NCBI GenBank assembly: GCA_963800275.1
Contig: CAWDAI010000002.1
Coordinates: 461,559 to 525,558 of the forward strand
Direction: 5' to 3'
Source: JAFMJV01 sp963800275
Lineage (GTDB): Bacteria; Chloroflexota; Limnocylindria; Limnocylindrales; CSP1-4
DNA: 64,000 nt
Positions 44,347-53,926 of the stretch are shown one piece after another (the stretch's first letter is position 1; every line of letters starts with the position of its first letter). The position numbers and the translations under genes are program-made. The notes below the pieces were generated by a model. It saw only the letters and a list, made by a program, of their open reading frames with translations, made no database searches and was not told the origin of the DNA.

Positions 44347-45381
44347 CTAGGCGTCGATCGAGACGATCGGTGCGACCTGCCCATGGACCTGGCGCAGCAC
44401 CGGCGCCATCTCCGCGAACATCTCCAGGGTCAGCGACTGCTCACCGTCGGAGAGCGCGTCGTCAGGGTCAGGGTGGACCTCGACCATGATGCCGTCGGCG
44501 CCACCGGCCACCGCCGCCACCGCCATCGGCGGCACCAGCCAGCGCTTGCCCGTGGCATGTGACGGATCGACGACCACGGGCAGGTGCGAGAGCTTGTGGA
44601 GCAGCGGGACGGCCGTGAGGTCGAGCGTGTTGCGGGTGTAGGTCTCGAAGGTGCGGATGCCGCGCTCGCAGAGGATCACCTGGCCGTTGCCGGCGCTCAT
44701 GATGTATTCGGCCGCCATCAGCCACTCCTCCAGCGTGGCGCTGATGCCGCGCTTGAGCATCACCGGCCGGTCGACCTTGCCGGCGGCGGTGAGGAGGGGG
44801 AAGTTCTGCATGTTGCGGGCGCCGATCTGGAGGATGTCCGCGTACTCGGCCACGATCGGCATCTGGCTCGGCTCCATCACCTCGGTGATCACCGGCAGCC
44901 CCGTTCGCTCACGCGCCTCCACCAGGAAGCGGACGCCGTCCATGCCCAGGCCCTGGAAGGTGTAGGGGCTCGTCCGCGGCTTGAAGGCCCCGCCTCGGAG
45001 GACCGTGGCACCGGAGGCGGCGACCGCATCAGCCGTCCGGAGCAGTTGGTCGCGGCTCTCGATGGCGCAGGGTCCCGCCATGATCGTGAGCGAGCCACCG
45101 CCGATGGTCGTGCCACCGACCTCGATGACGGTATCCCGCGGGTGGAACTCGCGCGAGGTCAGCTTGAAGGGCTTGCTGATGGGCGTGACCAATTCCACGC
45201 CGGGCAGCACCGCGAGGTGGCTCATGACCTGTTCCTTGCGCGGACCCACGTCGCCGACGACGCCGATGATGACGCGCTGCTCGCCCCGGCTCTCGTGGGG
45301 CGTCAGCCCGTCCTCGGTGATGTGCCGGCGGACGGCCTCGACTTGCTCCTCGGTCGCTCCGACCGACATCACGACCAGCAT
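44347..45381 (-). CDS. aroF: 3-deoxy-7-phosphoheptulonate (DAHP) synthase, type I with ferredoxin-like domain
   Basis: 344 residues. It condenses PEP with erythrose 4-phosphate, the first step of the shikimate pathway. The N-terminal 70 residues (MLVVMSVGATEEQVEAV...) form the ferredoxin-like regulatory domain known from Thermotoga-type enzymes. The barrel follows with MAGPCAIES, RGGAFKPRTSPYTFQGLG, LQIGARNMQNFPLL, LKRGISAT and VVVDPSHATGKR. GAGGAG precedes ATG 45381. The longer frame upstream is not homologous. The ferredoxin-like domain suggests feedback control by an aromatic amino acid. Confidence 0.95.
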   Translation of the reverse strand: MLVVMSVGATEEQVEAVRRHITEDGLTPHESRGEQRVIIGVVGDVGPRKEQVMSHLAVLPGVELVTPISKPFKLTSREFHPRDTVIEVGGTTIGGGSLTIMAGPCAIESRDQLLRTADAVAASGATVLRGGAFKPRTSPYTFQGLGMDGVRFLVEARERTGLPVITEVMEPSQMPIVAEYADILQIGARNMQNFPLLTAAGKVDRPVMLKRGISATLEEWLMAAEYIMSAGNGQVILCERGIRTFETYTRNTLDLTAVPLLHKLSHLPVVVDPSHATGKRWLVPPMAVAAVAGGADGIMVEVHPDPDDALSDGEQSLTLEMFAEMAPVLRQVHGQVAPIVSIDA

Positions 45382-45434
45382 CGCGGTCGACTCCTCTCGT
45401 TGGTGGTTCCGTGCCTTGGCGCCTGCGGAGGACC

Positions 45435-46160
45435 CTAGCCGAAGGTGGCGGACACCCGATGGAACAGGTCCGCGTCGGCCTCGCCCTCCAGCACCCGGAT
45501 CAGGCTGGCCGGTCGCAGACCCAGGGTGGCTCGGCCAAGGGGCCCTTCCAGGGTCAACGAATCGGTCGATTCCGAACGGGCCAGGATGGTGGCCCTGATG
45601 CCCGGCCGCAGACCGCGCGCCTCCAGGTAGGAGACCAGGCCGTGGTCCTCTTCGGCCGCCTCGGAGATGCGATAGACCGTGACCACCGCACCGGAGTCCA
45701 CCTCGCTCAAGGGTGTGCCCGCGGGGCGGCTCCGGGCCGTGGCCTCGTCGATGGGATTGCCGTGCGGACAGGTCACCGGATGGTCGAAGAGCTCGTCGAG
45801 CGCCGCTTCCACGCGCGGGGAGATGTGGGACTGCAGGCGGATGGCCTCCGGGTCGGTCTCGGCCCAGGGGATGCCCAGCACCGACGAGAGCAGCCATTCG
45901 ACGAGCGCGTGCCGACGGTAGATCGCGTCGGCCTCGCGACTGCCCTTCTCGGTGAGACAGACGTCGCGCGCCTCGCCGATGGACACGAGCTCCGCACCCG
46001 CGAGACGCCGCAGCATCTCGCTCGTGGCCTGGGGTGACACGCGCATGCGACGCGCCAGGTCAGCGGCGGAGAGCGCAGGGCCGCCCCGCGACTGGCGGAT
46101 GGCCAGCAGGTAGGCCTGTTCGGCGGCGGAGATCTCGGTCGGTTCGCGGTTCACAGCCAT
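45435..46160 (-). CDS. DtxR-family metal-dependent transcriptional regulator
   Basis: 241 residues. The N-terminal winged helix is AADLARRMRVSPQATSEMLRRLAGAELV, followed by the dimerisation/metal domain with RRHALVEWLL, SHISPRVEAALDELFDHP and TCPHGNPI, and a C-terminal FeoA/SH3-like domain (EEDHGLVSYLEARGLRPG). Such proteins sense Fe(II) or Mn(II). It is the last gene after a ferric-type importer, 4 bp beyond the ATPase stop. A TATGCT -10 lies 8 bp before its ATG, inside the end of the ATPase gene, so it can also be made separately as a leaderless mRNA. Confidence 0.92.
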   Translation of the reverse strand: MAVNREPTEISAAEQAYLLAIRQSRGGPALSAADLARRMRVSPQATSEMLRRLAGAELVSIGEARDVCLTEKGSREADAIYRRHALVEWLLSSVLGIPWAETDPEAIRLQSHISPRVEAALDELFDHPVTCPHGNPIDEATARSRPAGTPLSEVDSGAVVTVYRISEAAEEDHGLVSYLEARGLRPGIRATILARSESTDSLTLEGPLGRATLGLRPASLIRVLEGEADADLFHRVSATFG

Positions 46161-46164
46161 GTCG

Positions 46165-47221
46165 CTACAGCATAGGGGGCGCGGAGTCGTCTGACGGCGG
46201 CGCCATGCGCCACACGCGGTCGAGACCCACGCTCGTGGCCGCTCCGACCGCCAGGCGGGCGGGCCCCAGCTCACGCACCAGCACCGATCCGAGGTTCGTG
46301 CGCAGACGGTAGTCGGTGTGCGTCCCACGAAACCGGACATCGTCCACGCTGCGCTTCCAGGTCACCATCGAGGTGCGCCCAGTCGGGCCGCACGAGGTAG
46401 CGACCGGCACCCGCGCTTCCGGGCGCCTCGAACGCGCCCTCGACGAACGAGGCCGGGCCCGTCAGGCGAGCCGCCCATTCGTCGACCGGGCGGGCATAGA
46501 TCTCCGTTGGCTCCCCGGTCTGCACGACCGCCCCTCCGCGCATGAGCACGACCCGGTCGGCCACGGCGAGAGCTTCCTCCACGTCGTGCGTGGCGTGGAT
46601 GGCGGCGGCACCATCCGCTCGCACGCGCTGGGCCAGCTCCGATTGCAGGTCGGCCTTGAGCACGCTGTCGAGGTGCGCGGTGGGCTCGTCGAGCAGATAG
46701 ACCGCCGGCCGGCGCGCGAGGGCCCGGGCCAGGCCGACCCGCTGCTGCTCGCCGCCCGAGAGCTCGGCCGGGCGTCGGCCGGCGAGGTGCCCGATGCCCA
46801 TCTGCGAGAGCAGCTCACGTGCCTGGCGATCCGCCTCCACGCGGCCGGTGCCGGCGCGGCGCAGCGGGTAGGCCACCGTCCGTGCCGCGTCCAGGTGGGG
46901 CCACAGGCCATAGTGCTGGAAGACCATGGCGATGGGCCGGTCCTCCGGCGGCACGACGCGGCCCGGGATGCTCACCGTGGTCCCGCCCATGCGCACCTCG
47001 CCCGCGGCCAGGGGCAGGAAGCCGGCAAGGGCGTAGAGCAGCGTCGTCTTGCCTGCGCCCGAGGGGCCCAGGAGGGCCACGCGCTCGCCGGCTTCGACGA
47101 CGAGGTCCACGCCCCGCACCGCGGTGACGGACCCGTAGTCGATGGTGATGCCGGTGGCCTCCACGACCGGCGTGGACCCAGGCCTCCGCGGCTCTGGCGC
47201 TGCGCTCACCACAGCCGCCAT
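46165..47221 (-). CDS. ferric-iron-type ABC transporter ATP-binding protein, frameshifted near the C-terminus
   Basis: About 351 residues after repair. Walker A is LLGPSGAGKTT, signature LSGGEQQRVGLARAL, Walker B YLLDEPTAHLD, H-loop HATHDVEEAL. The break is near 46341: removing one C joins DLEAQ to VDDVRFRGTHTDYRLRT, the TOBE domain expected in the PotA/FbpC group, ending at the TAG at 46165. It overlaps the permease gene upstream by 16 bp. With that permease and the binding protein it forms an FbpABC-like importer. Confidence 0.88.
46169..46174 (-). promoter_or_regulatory. putative -10 of the DtxR gene, inside the ATPase gene end
   Basis: On the minus strand TATGCT, 8 bp before ATG 46160. 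The same hexamer precedes the TetR gene (27759) and the gene at 33618 at similar distances. Confidence 0.45.
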
Positions 47222-48933
47222 CCCGCGCCCCCGGCGCCACGGCCCCGGCGAAGCAGCGGCAGCCCGGCCAGCGCCACCAGGACCGTCAGCACCAGCGCCA
47301 GGGCGGCCGTCGCGCCATGATCACCGAGCTGCTGCAGGTTGAGCACGACCACCGCCAGGGTCGCCGAACCGGGCCCGTAGAGCAGGCTGGACATGGTCAC
47401 CTCGTGCAGCCCGAACATGAAGACGATGAGCCCGCCGGCCACGATCATGGGCCGCACCAGCGGCAGGACCACCGTCCGGACCGTGGTCCAGGCACCCGCG
47501 CCGGAGACCCGCGCCGCGCGATAGGCGTCAGGGGGGATGGCGTCGAGCCCTGCGGCGACCGGCCGGTAGCCGAGGGCCCAGAACTTGGCCAGGTAGGCGA
47601 TCAGGATGATCAGGAGCGTATCCCGCAGCGATGCGCCATAGGTCAGCAGCACGGCCACCGCGAGCGTCGAACCGGGCAGCGCGAAGGTGAGTCCCAGGAG
47701 GCCTCCGACGACGCCGGCTCCCCTGCCCCGGCGAACCGTCACCGCCAGCACGGCCAGCGAGATGACGCCCACGGCCGCGGCAGCGGCGAGCACCAGGCTG
47801 TGCGCCAGCGCCTGCAGCGTGCGCCCGTCGGCCGCTGCCCGGAAGTTGTCCAGCGTCCAGTTGGCCGGCACCGGATCGAGGCCGGGCGCTCGGGCCAGGG
47901 CCGTGGCGAGCAGACCCGCGAGCGGCAGGACCACGATGATCACCACGACCGTCCAGGCGGTGCCCGTCAGCAGGGCCGACTGGCCAGGTCCGTGGCCGGC
48001 CCCCGGGGTGATCGGTCCGGGCCCGGAGCCGATCGAGCCGGTCGGTCCACCAAAGGCGCCCGAGCGGTCGCTGCCGCCCCGGCCCAGAAGCCAGTCGCCG
48101 AGCGCGATGATGATCGCGGCACCGACCGCGAGCACGACCGCCAGGCCGACGGCCTCACCGAAGGAGGCCGGGTCGGCGGAAAAGGCCAGGTCCCGGTAGA
48201 TGCGCGTGGTCATGGTGCTGAAGCCAGCGGGGATGCCGAGCACCGCGGGCACGCCGAAGGACGTGGCACTGAGCACGAAGGCGATGGCCCCAGCGCCGAC
48301 GAGCACCGGGCGCAGGAGCGGGAGCGTGACCGTGGTGAGCGTCTCGCGGGCGGAGGCGCCGGAGGCGCGGGCAGCACGCTCCAGGTCCGGCTCGGCCCGC
48401 GTGCGCAGCCCGGCGGCAACGATGAGGAAGGCGATCGGCGCGGCCTCCGCGGCCATCACCAGCACGATGCCCAGCGGCCCCACCAGCGCGGAGACCTGCA
48501 GGCCGAAGAGGTCGTCGATGAGGCCACCCGGGCCGTAGGCGCTGAGCCAGCCGAGCGCCGCCACGTATCCGGGCATGATCAGCGCCAGCAGCATGGCCAG
48601 GCGCAGCGCGCCCCGGCCAGCCACCTCCGTGCGCTCGGTGATCACCGCGATCGCCGCCCCCAGGCCGACGGCCAGGGCCGCTGCGAGCAGGCTGGTCCAG
48701 ACCGTGGCCAGGACCGCTGGTCCCGCGGCGAGCGAGCTTTCAACGAGCGTTCCCAGGCCTTCCTCCAGCGCCGCCCGCAGGAGCACCGCGAGCGGCGCGC
48801 CCACGAGGGCGACGGCCGCCGCGACGAGGCAGGCGATCGCCAGCGGGCGCCCGAGCCGCCGGCGGGACCTGCGCCGGGGCGTGGCCATGGCCGCCGCCTG
48901 GCCCGGAGGCTGCAAGCGCGCGGCGTCAGTCAC
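47206..48933 (-). CDS. ferric-iron-type ABC transporter permease, fused two-domain (FbpB-like)
   Basis: About 575 residues with roughly twelve helices in two halves, as in FbpB/thiamine-type permeases. Each half has an EAA coupling loop: LERAARASGASARETLTTVTLPLLRP in the first and YRAARVSGAGAWTTVRTVVLPLVRP in the second. GTG 48933 overlaps the binding-protein stop by 8 bp and is preferred; ATG 48888 (MATPRRRS) is an alternative with a shorter basic N-terminus. The central loop is glycine-rich. Confidence 0.9.
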   Translation of the reverse strand: MTDAARLQPPGQAAAMATPRRRSRRRLGRPLAIACLVAAAVALVGAPLAVLLRAALEEGLGTLVESSLAAGPAVLATVWTSLLAAALAVGLGAAIAVITERTEVAGRGALRLAMLLALIMPGYVAALGWLSAYGPGGLIDDLFGLQVSALVGPLGIVLVMAAEAAPIAFLIVAAGLRTRAEPDLERAARASGASARETLTTVTLPLLRPVLVGAGAIAFVLSATSFGVPAVLGIPAGFSTMTTRIYRDLAFSADPASFGEAVGLAVVLAVGAAIIIALGDWLLGRGGSDRSGAFGGPTGSIGSGPGPITPGAGHGPGQSALLTGTAWTVVVIIVVLPLAGLLATALARAPGLDPVPANWTLDNFRAAADGRTLQALAHSLVLAAAAAVGVISLAVLAVTVRRGRGAGVVGGLLGLTFALPGSTLAVAVLLTYGASLRDTLLIILIAYLAKFWALGYRPVAAGLDAIPPDAYRAARVSGAGAWTTVRTVVLPLVRPMIVAGGLIVFMFGLHEVTMSSLLYGPGSATLAVVVLNLQQLGDHGATAALALVLTVLVALAGLPLLRRGRGAGGAGWRLW

Positions 48934-49921
48934 CGAAGATGGCGTCGAACCCCGCCAGCAGCTCGGCCTGGCGGCCGTAGAGCTCATCCCAGTCGGCCGT
49001 CACCACGGCCCCCTCGTATGGCCACGGGACGTCATCCCGGACGGGCTGCCAGCCCGTGCCGGCGATAGCCATCTGGCCGTCGGTGGACACCAGGAACTCG
49101 AGGAACGCGGTAGCTGCCTCGCTGTCCGCGCTGGCGGCTACCACCGCGGCCGGGCTGTAGAGCGCGATGGCGCCCGGCTCGGGCCAGACGAGCTGGATCG
49201 GCGCGCCCTTGTCGATGTTGCTGCGGGCGATCTGGTCGAGCGTGACACCCACCTGGTAGATGCCCTCGGCCACGCCGTTCACGACGTCCACCGGAGAGCC
49301 GACCACGACGGCTCCGTGGTCCTTGAGTGACGCGAAGTAGCCCATCCCGTAGTCGTCCGTGGTCCCGAGGTAGCCGAGCGCCGCGAAGGCCGAGCCGGCG
49401 AACCCGGGGTCGGGGATGACCACGCCTTGGGCCTCGGCCAGGTCCGCCCATGAGCCGGGAGGATCGACGACGTCAGCGCCGGCCACGAACACGAGGTTCA
49501 GGAGCCGCGTGCCCACGAAGGTGTCGCCCTGGTAGGCCTGCGGCACCGCCGCCGATACCGCCGGCGCGAGCGGCGCGAGGAGGCCGTCCTCCTGGTAGCG
49601 CTCCATGGAGAGCGGGTCGGTCAGCCAGAGCACGTCGGCGCCCAGGCCGCCTGTCCGCAGCTCGCTCGCGATCCTCGCATCGAGCTCTCCGGTGGGTGCA
49701 CGGAAGACTTCCACCTCCAGCGCGGGCGCGACCGCGGCGAGGGCGGCAAGCACGGCATCGACGGTGTCCTGCGTCACCGACGTGTAGACCGTGACCTGAC
49801 CAGCCGGCGGGGGCGACGCGGAAGCCTGCTCCTGGGCCGTCACCGGCCCCCCGACGGTGAGCAGGCAAAGCAGTGCGGACATGGTCGCCGCAGTGAACGG
49901 AAGCAATCGGTGGCGTGGCAT
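48926..49921 (-). CDS. ferric-iron-type ABC transporter substrate-binding protein (FbpA/AfuA-like)
   Basis: 331 residues. A signal peptide (MPRHRLLPFTAATMSALLCLLTVGGPVTAQ) is followed by a Ser/Pro linker and the mature start QVTVYTSVTQDTVDAVLAA, the usual first strand of FbpA-like proteins. GLGADVLWLTD and NLVFVAGADVVDPPGSWADL follow the family pattern. In some relatives the ligand is another metal, 2-aminoethylphosphonate or thiamine, but the DtxR gene in the operon favours iron. AGGAG stands upstream of ATG 49921; ATG 49948 is an alternative. First gene of the fbpABC-dtxR-like operon. Confidence 0.85.
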   Translation of the reverse strand: MPRHRLLPFTAATMSALLCLLTVGGPVTAQEQASASPPPAGQVTVYTSVTQDTVDAVLAALAAVAPALEVEVFRAPTGELDARIASELRTGGLGADVLWLTDPLSMERYQEDGLLAPLAPAVSAAVPQAYQGDTFVGTRLLNLVFVAGADVVDPPGSWADLAEAQGVVIPDPGFAGSAFAALGYLGTTDDYGMGYFASLKDHGAVVVGSPVDVVNGVAEGIYQVGVTLDQIARSNIDKGAPIQLVWPEPGAIALYSPAAVVAASADSEAATAFLEFLVSTDGQMAIAGTGWQPVRDDVPWPYEGAVVTADWDELYGRQAELLAGFDAIFGD

Positions 49922-50092
49922 CGGGACGTGGACTCCTGGGGGGCGCATCGAGACGGGGGACTGCGCGATCGGACCGAGCGTAGCAGGCGCGCGGTCGCGC
50001 TCCCCGGGCCGTTGCGACCCTCCCCTCGGTTCGCCCGGCACCTCATGTGGCGGGTCGATGCGCCCGTCCCACCAGGGGCTATACGTCGCTGG

Positions 50093-52477
50093 TCAATACG
50101 AGCGGTCCCGCACGAGCTGGCCCAGGTCCAGTCGATCGACCGCGTGCAGGGCCGGCCATTGCGAGAGCACGCCGACCGTGACGATCGCGATGGACGTGAA
50201 GACGAAGGTCAGCGGCCGGATCTGCAGCTCGAAGGAGAACATGTCCGAGCTGAACGTGGACATGAAGACCGCGGCCAGCATCCAGCCGAAGACCAGGCCC
50301 GGGACCAGGCCCATGAAGGTCAGCAACAGGTTTTGCAGCGTGGTCATCAGGCCGACCTGCCGGCGCGGGAGCCCGAGCGTGCGCAAGATGGCCAGCTCGC
50401 CCTGGCGCTCCGCGATGTTGGCGGACATGGTGTTGAAGATGAGGGCGAAGGCGAGCACCCCACCGAGCACGACCATGACCCCGATGAAGACGTAAAACAG
50501 GCCCATGAACTGCTGTACGAGGTCGTAGAGCGCCTTTGCGTCGATGAACGCCACCACACCCTCGATGCCACTCAGTGGCGCCCGCATGCTGGGCCCATCG
50601 GCACCCTGGTCGAAGGTCACCATCAGCATGTTGGCCGGGTCTCCGGACGCCTCCGTCTGCGCTCCGCTGCCGCGCAAGGCCCGCTCGACGGCCGGCAACG
50701 AGGTGTAGGCATAGGTGCCCAGCGGTTCGTCGACGAACCCCGACACCCGGACGTCCCCCAGCCGGAGCCCGTCGGCCAGGTCCAGGCTGACGTGGTCACC
50801 GAGGTGCACCCCCAGCCGGCCCTCCAGCGCCTTACCCAGCACCACCCCATCGGCTGGCACGGCCAGGACCTGGCCATCTGCTCCGAGCAGCCGGTGCATC
50901 TGCGAGTCCGCTTCGAGCGCGGTCAGCGTGGTCGTGTAGGAGCCCGCATCACTGGTCACCGAGACGGGCAGGACGAGTGCTTCTTCGACGGCGCTCACGC
51001 CCGCCACGGCCGCCACATCGTCCGCGACGGCACCGGCGGGACGATCGGCCAGCTGCAGCTCCGCGTCGTATCGCTCGATCCGTACGAACTGCCGGTCGAG
51101 CAGGACCTGGACCGTGTCGATCATGCCCCACGACACGATGATCAGCATGGTTGCCAGCATCACCCCCACGATCGAGGCCAGCGAACGCCGACGCGCGCGC
51201 CCGAGATCCCTGATGGCCGAGAGCCAAATGAGCGGCAGATGCCGGAGTGGCGGCAGGATCCGTTCGAGCAGCGACGCTCCGCCCGCTGCCGGTGGGAGCT
51301 GGCCACGCATCGCCGTCGCCGGCGAGATGCGACCGGCGCTGCGGGCTGGCAACCAGGCCGCCAGGACCCCGGTCAGCACGCCCGTGACGAAGCCGATCGT
51401 GATCGTGAGTGGCCGGACCTCGACCACCGTGTCAGGGATCTGCAGCGTACCGGTGTACAGGCGCGTGATGGCCTCCGCGAGGAGAGCACCGATGACCACC
51501 CCCGCGAGCGAGGCCACCAGGCCCACCAGCAGGCCGATCGCGGTGTAGTGCCGGGTGATCGATCGGCCCGTGAAACCCAGCGCCCGCAGGGTGCCGATGT
51601 TGGCCACCTGGCCCGCGACCATCCGACCCAGCATCACGTAGGTGGCGAAGGCAGCTGCGATCAGGAAGAAGGCGGGGAACATCACCGACATCTCCGCGAA
51701 GCCCGAGACATCCTCCTGCAAGGCGGCGTTCGATGGTTGCTCATCGATGGTGTAGGCGTCGACCGCACCAGCGGCCAGGGCAGTCGCACGGGCGGCCTCG
51801 ATCGTGGCCGCGGAGGCGTCATCGGCCAGGCGAAAGAGGACTTCGGACTGCTGTGCGCCCGGTGACAGCGTGCGCACCAGGGCCTCCGGTGCGAAGACCA
51901 CGCCGAAATCGTCCGGCAGGACCAGGATCTCCTGTCGGCTCTTGGCCGGCCAGAGGTACTCGGGTGAGGCGGCGACGCCAAGCACGGACACCCTGGTCCA
52001 GCCGCCCGCTGTCGAGATGTCGAACGTGTCACCCGGGCCGAGCGCGAAGTGGTCGGCCATGTGCTGCTCCACGACGACGCCGTTCGGCACCGCCGGGTCG
52101 AGCGTGGACCCGGCCGTGATCACGATGTCGTCGACGGTCGCGTGACCATCCGCCGGCATCCCCACCACTCGTCCGATGAGCGTATGACCTGGCTCCGGGC
52201 GGAAGGGTACTTCGGCCACGAGCCGGCTCCGCGACGCCTGTAGCCCGGGCATGTCCTTGCCTGCGGCACGCACGGCCTCCGGCGGACCGCCGATGGCGGT
52301 GACGTGGGCGAACGCGGTCCGCTCGTACAGTCGCTGATAGGAGCTGGTGAGGTTCAGATAGGCGTCGAAGGAGGCCGCGAACAGGCCCACTCCCAGGGCG
52401 ATCACCACGGCCACGGACAGGAACTGGGTCGGTCGGCGCCGGACCTCGCGCCACAGCGCCCGCGCAAGCAGGCTCAC
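50093..52477 (-). CDS. FtsX-like (MacB-type) ABC transporter permease, two FtsX domains
   Basis: 794 residues. A first helix (FLSVAVVIALGVGLFAASFDAY, about 18-40) precedes a large extracytoplasmic MacB core domain. An FtsX domain follows at about 265-385 (VMFPAFFLIAAAFATYVMLGRM, NIGTLRALGFTGRSI). A second extracytoplasmic domain and a second FtsX domain end the protein (GELAILRTLGLPRRQVGLM). Such proteins transmit ATPase motion to the periplasmic side for export of lipoproteins, antibiotics or peptides, rather than translocating through a channel. Its ATPase and TetR regulator are encoded upstream with ATGA overlaps. Confidence 0.93.
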   Translation of the reverse strand: MSLLARALWREVRRRPTQFLSVAVVIALGVGLFAASFDAYLNLTSSYQRLYERTAFAHVTAIGGPPEAVRAAGKDMPGLQASRSRLVAEVPFRPEPGHTLIGRVVGMPADGHATVDDIVITAGSTLDPAVPNGVVVEQHMADHFALGPGDTFDISTAGGWTRVSVLGVAASPEYLWPAKSRQEILVLPDDFGVVFAPEALVRTLSPGAQQSEVLFRLADDASAATIEAARATALAAGAVDAYTIDEQPSNAALQEDVSGFAEMSVMFPAFFLIAAAFATYVMLGRMVAGQVANIGTLRALGFTGRSITRHYTAIGLLVGLVASLAGVVIGALLAEAITRLYTGTLQIPDTVVEVRPLTITIGFVTGVLTGVLAAWLPARSAGRISPATAMRGQLPPAAGGASLLERILPPLRHLPLIWLSAIRDLGRARRRSLASIVGVMLATMLIIVSWGMIDTVQVLLDRQFVRIERYDAELQLADRPAGAVADDVAAVAGVSAVEEALVLPVSVTSDAGSYTTTLTALEADSQMHRLLGADGQVLAVPADGVVLGKALEGRLGVHLGDHVSLDLADGLRLGDVRVSGFVDEPLGTYAYTSLPAVERALRGSGAQTEASGDPANMLMVTFDQGADGPSMRAPLSGIEGVVAFIDAKALYDLVQQFMGLFYVFIGVMVVLGGVLAFALIFNTMSANIAERQGELAILRTLGLPRRQVGLMTTLQNLLLTFMGLVPGLVFGWMLAAVFMSTFSSDMFSFELQIRPLTFVFTSIAIVTVGVLSQWPALHAVDRLDLGQLVRDRSY

Positions 52478-53229
52478 CAGCGGAGCTCCGATGCCGGCAG
52501 AGGATGGGGCTGCGTCCGGTCCTCGACGATCGATCCCGAATGAAGATGGATGACCCGGTCGGACATCTGGGCGATGGCGGAGTTGTGGGTCACCAGCAGG
52601 ACCGTGGAGCCGAAGGTCCGCGCCGCGTCGCGCAGCGCACCGAGCACCTGGCGACCGGTCTCGAGGTCCAGCGACCCGGTGGGCTCGTCCAGCAACAGCA
52701 CCTTGGGCCGCTTGACCAGCGCCCGGGCGATGGCCACGCGCTGCTGCTCACCACCAGAAAGAAGGCTGGGGTAGCGGTCCGCCCGCTCGGCCAGTCCGAC
52801 CACACGCAGGCTCTCGGAAGCCTCGGCCACCTCGAGGCCGACCAGCTCCCCCACGAGGGCCACGTTCTCCAGCGCGGTGAGCGTGGGGATGAGATTGAAG
52901 AACTGGAAGACGAAGCCGACCTTGCGCCGCCGGTACTGGGTCAGGCCCGAACCGTCGAGTCCGGTGATCTCCTCGTCGTCGACCACGATGGTCCCGTCGG
53001 TGGCAGGCTCGATACCTCCGATGAGGTTCATCAGGGTCGTCTTGCCGGAACCGCTGGGCCCGAGCACCACGATGAACTGCCCGGCAGACACCGTGAGATC
53101 AGCATCCTTGAGCGCACGGACCGCCAGCTCTCCGGTCCCGAACGTCTTGTTCACGCCCGTGAGGCGGATGAGGCCCGGCTGCGCCGCCGGCGCTGCGCTC
53201 GCCTCGGGTGTCATGGCGGGGGTGGTCAC
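52474..53229 (-). CDS. ABC transporter ATP-binding protein (MacB/LolD type)
   Basis: 251 residues. Walker A GPSGSGKTT, the LolD/MacB-specific RRRKVGFVFQFFNLIPTLTALENV, signature LLSGGEQQRVAIARAL, Walker B VLLLDEPTGSLD and H-loop LVTHNSAIAQM. It overlaps both the TetR gene upstream and the permease gene downstream by 4 bp, so regulator, motor and permease are one transcription unit. Confidence 0.95.
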   Translation of the reverse strand: MTTPAMTPEASAAPAAQPGLIRLTGVNKTFGTGELAVRALKDADLTVSAGQFIVVLGPSGSGKTTLMNLIGGIEPATDGTIVVDDEEITGLDGSGLTQYRRRKVGFVFQFFNLIPTLTALENVALVGELVGLEVAEASESLRVVGLAERADRYPSLLSGGEQQRVAIARALVKRPKVLLLDEPTGSLDLETGRQVLGALRDAARTFGSTVLLVTHNSAIAQMSDRVIHLHSGSIVEDRTQPHPLPASELRW

Positions 53230-53849
53230 GGCATCTCCTCCTGTGGCGGGCGCAGGAACCCGATGAGTGTCTCGGCGAACTCCGCCGGATCGAACGGCGC
53301 GGCGGTCAGGCGCTGGAGGTAGTAGCCATCGAGGAACGCCCCCAGCACCAGGGCCATGCGCGGCGCTGCGATGTCCCGGCGCACGACTCCGCGCGCCTGT
53401 GCCAGCTCGAGACGGGGGGCCAGTACCTCGGCCCAGGACCGGATCGACTGGCCCAGGCTGCGGGCCATCGATGGATCACGGGTGGCCCGCACCAGTGCCT
53501 CCGCCATCAGCACCCCCACGGCCGCCTCGCGACACCAGCGCTCGATGAGCTGCATCACGACCACGATCGAGTCCGGCAGCGGCCGGTCGTCCATCAACTC
53601 CGCGAGGGCGGCCTCGATCGGTGGCTGCAGGGCACTGGTCACGGCCGCTCGGCGAAGCGCGTCGACGCTGCGGAAGTGGTAGTGCACCAGCGCCTGGTTC
53701 ACCTCGGCGCGTTCCGCCACCGCACGGGTCGTAGCCGCAGCCCATCCCCGCTCCACGATCAACTCGGCCGCCGCCGCCATCAGCCGCGTGCGGGTCTCGT
53801 CACCGGACGCAGCTCGCTCCACATCGGATTGGGCGCTTGCCTTAGTCAT
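53226..53849 (-). CDS. TetR-family transcriptional regulator of the MacB-type exporter
   Basis: 207 residues. The helix-turn-helix is LIVERGWAAATTRAVAERAEVNQALVHYHFRSVDALRRA, a standard TetR pattern, followed by a TetR_C domain. It is the first gene of the regulator-ATPase-permease operon. ATG 53849 lies 7 bp after a TAGGAT -10, so the mRNA is probably leaderless. A 9-bp perfect inverted repeat flanks the start codon and is a likely autoregulatory operator. The ligand is unknown; induction by the exported compound is usual. Confidence 0.9.
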   Translation of the reverse strand: MTKASAQSDVERAASGDETRTRLMAAAAELIVERGWAAATTRAVAERAEVNQALVHYHFRSVDALRRAAVTSALQPPIEAALAELMDDRPLPDSIVVVMQLIERWCREAAVGVLMAEALVRATRDPSMARSLGQSIRSWAEVLAPRLELAQARGVVRRDIAAPRMALVLGAFLDGYYLQRLTAAPFDPAEFAETLIGFLRPPQEEMP

Positions 53850-53862
53850 TTGCCCAATCCTA
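53826..53862 (-). promoter_or_regulatory. leaderless promoter and inverted-repeat operator of the exporter TetR gene
   Basis: GGATTGGGC (53826-53834) and GCCCAATCC (53852-53860) are perfect inverted repeats separated by 17 bp around the ATG. The outer arm overlaps the -10 TAGGAT (53857-53862, minus strand). Confidence 0.5.
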
Positions 53863-53926
53863 ACACCGGGCGAAAGCGCGATGCGTACGTGGTGCCGGCG
53901 TGGGGCCGACCTCGCGGGCCGGCCGA

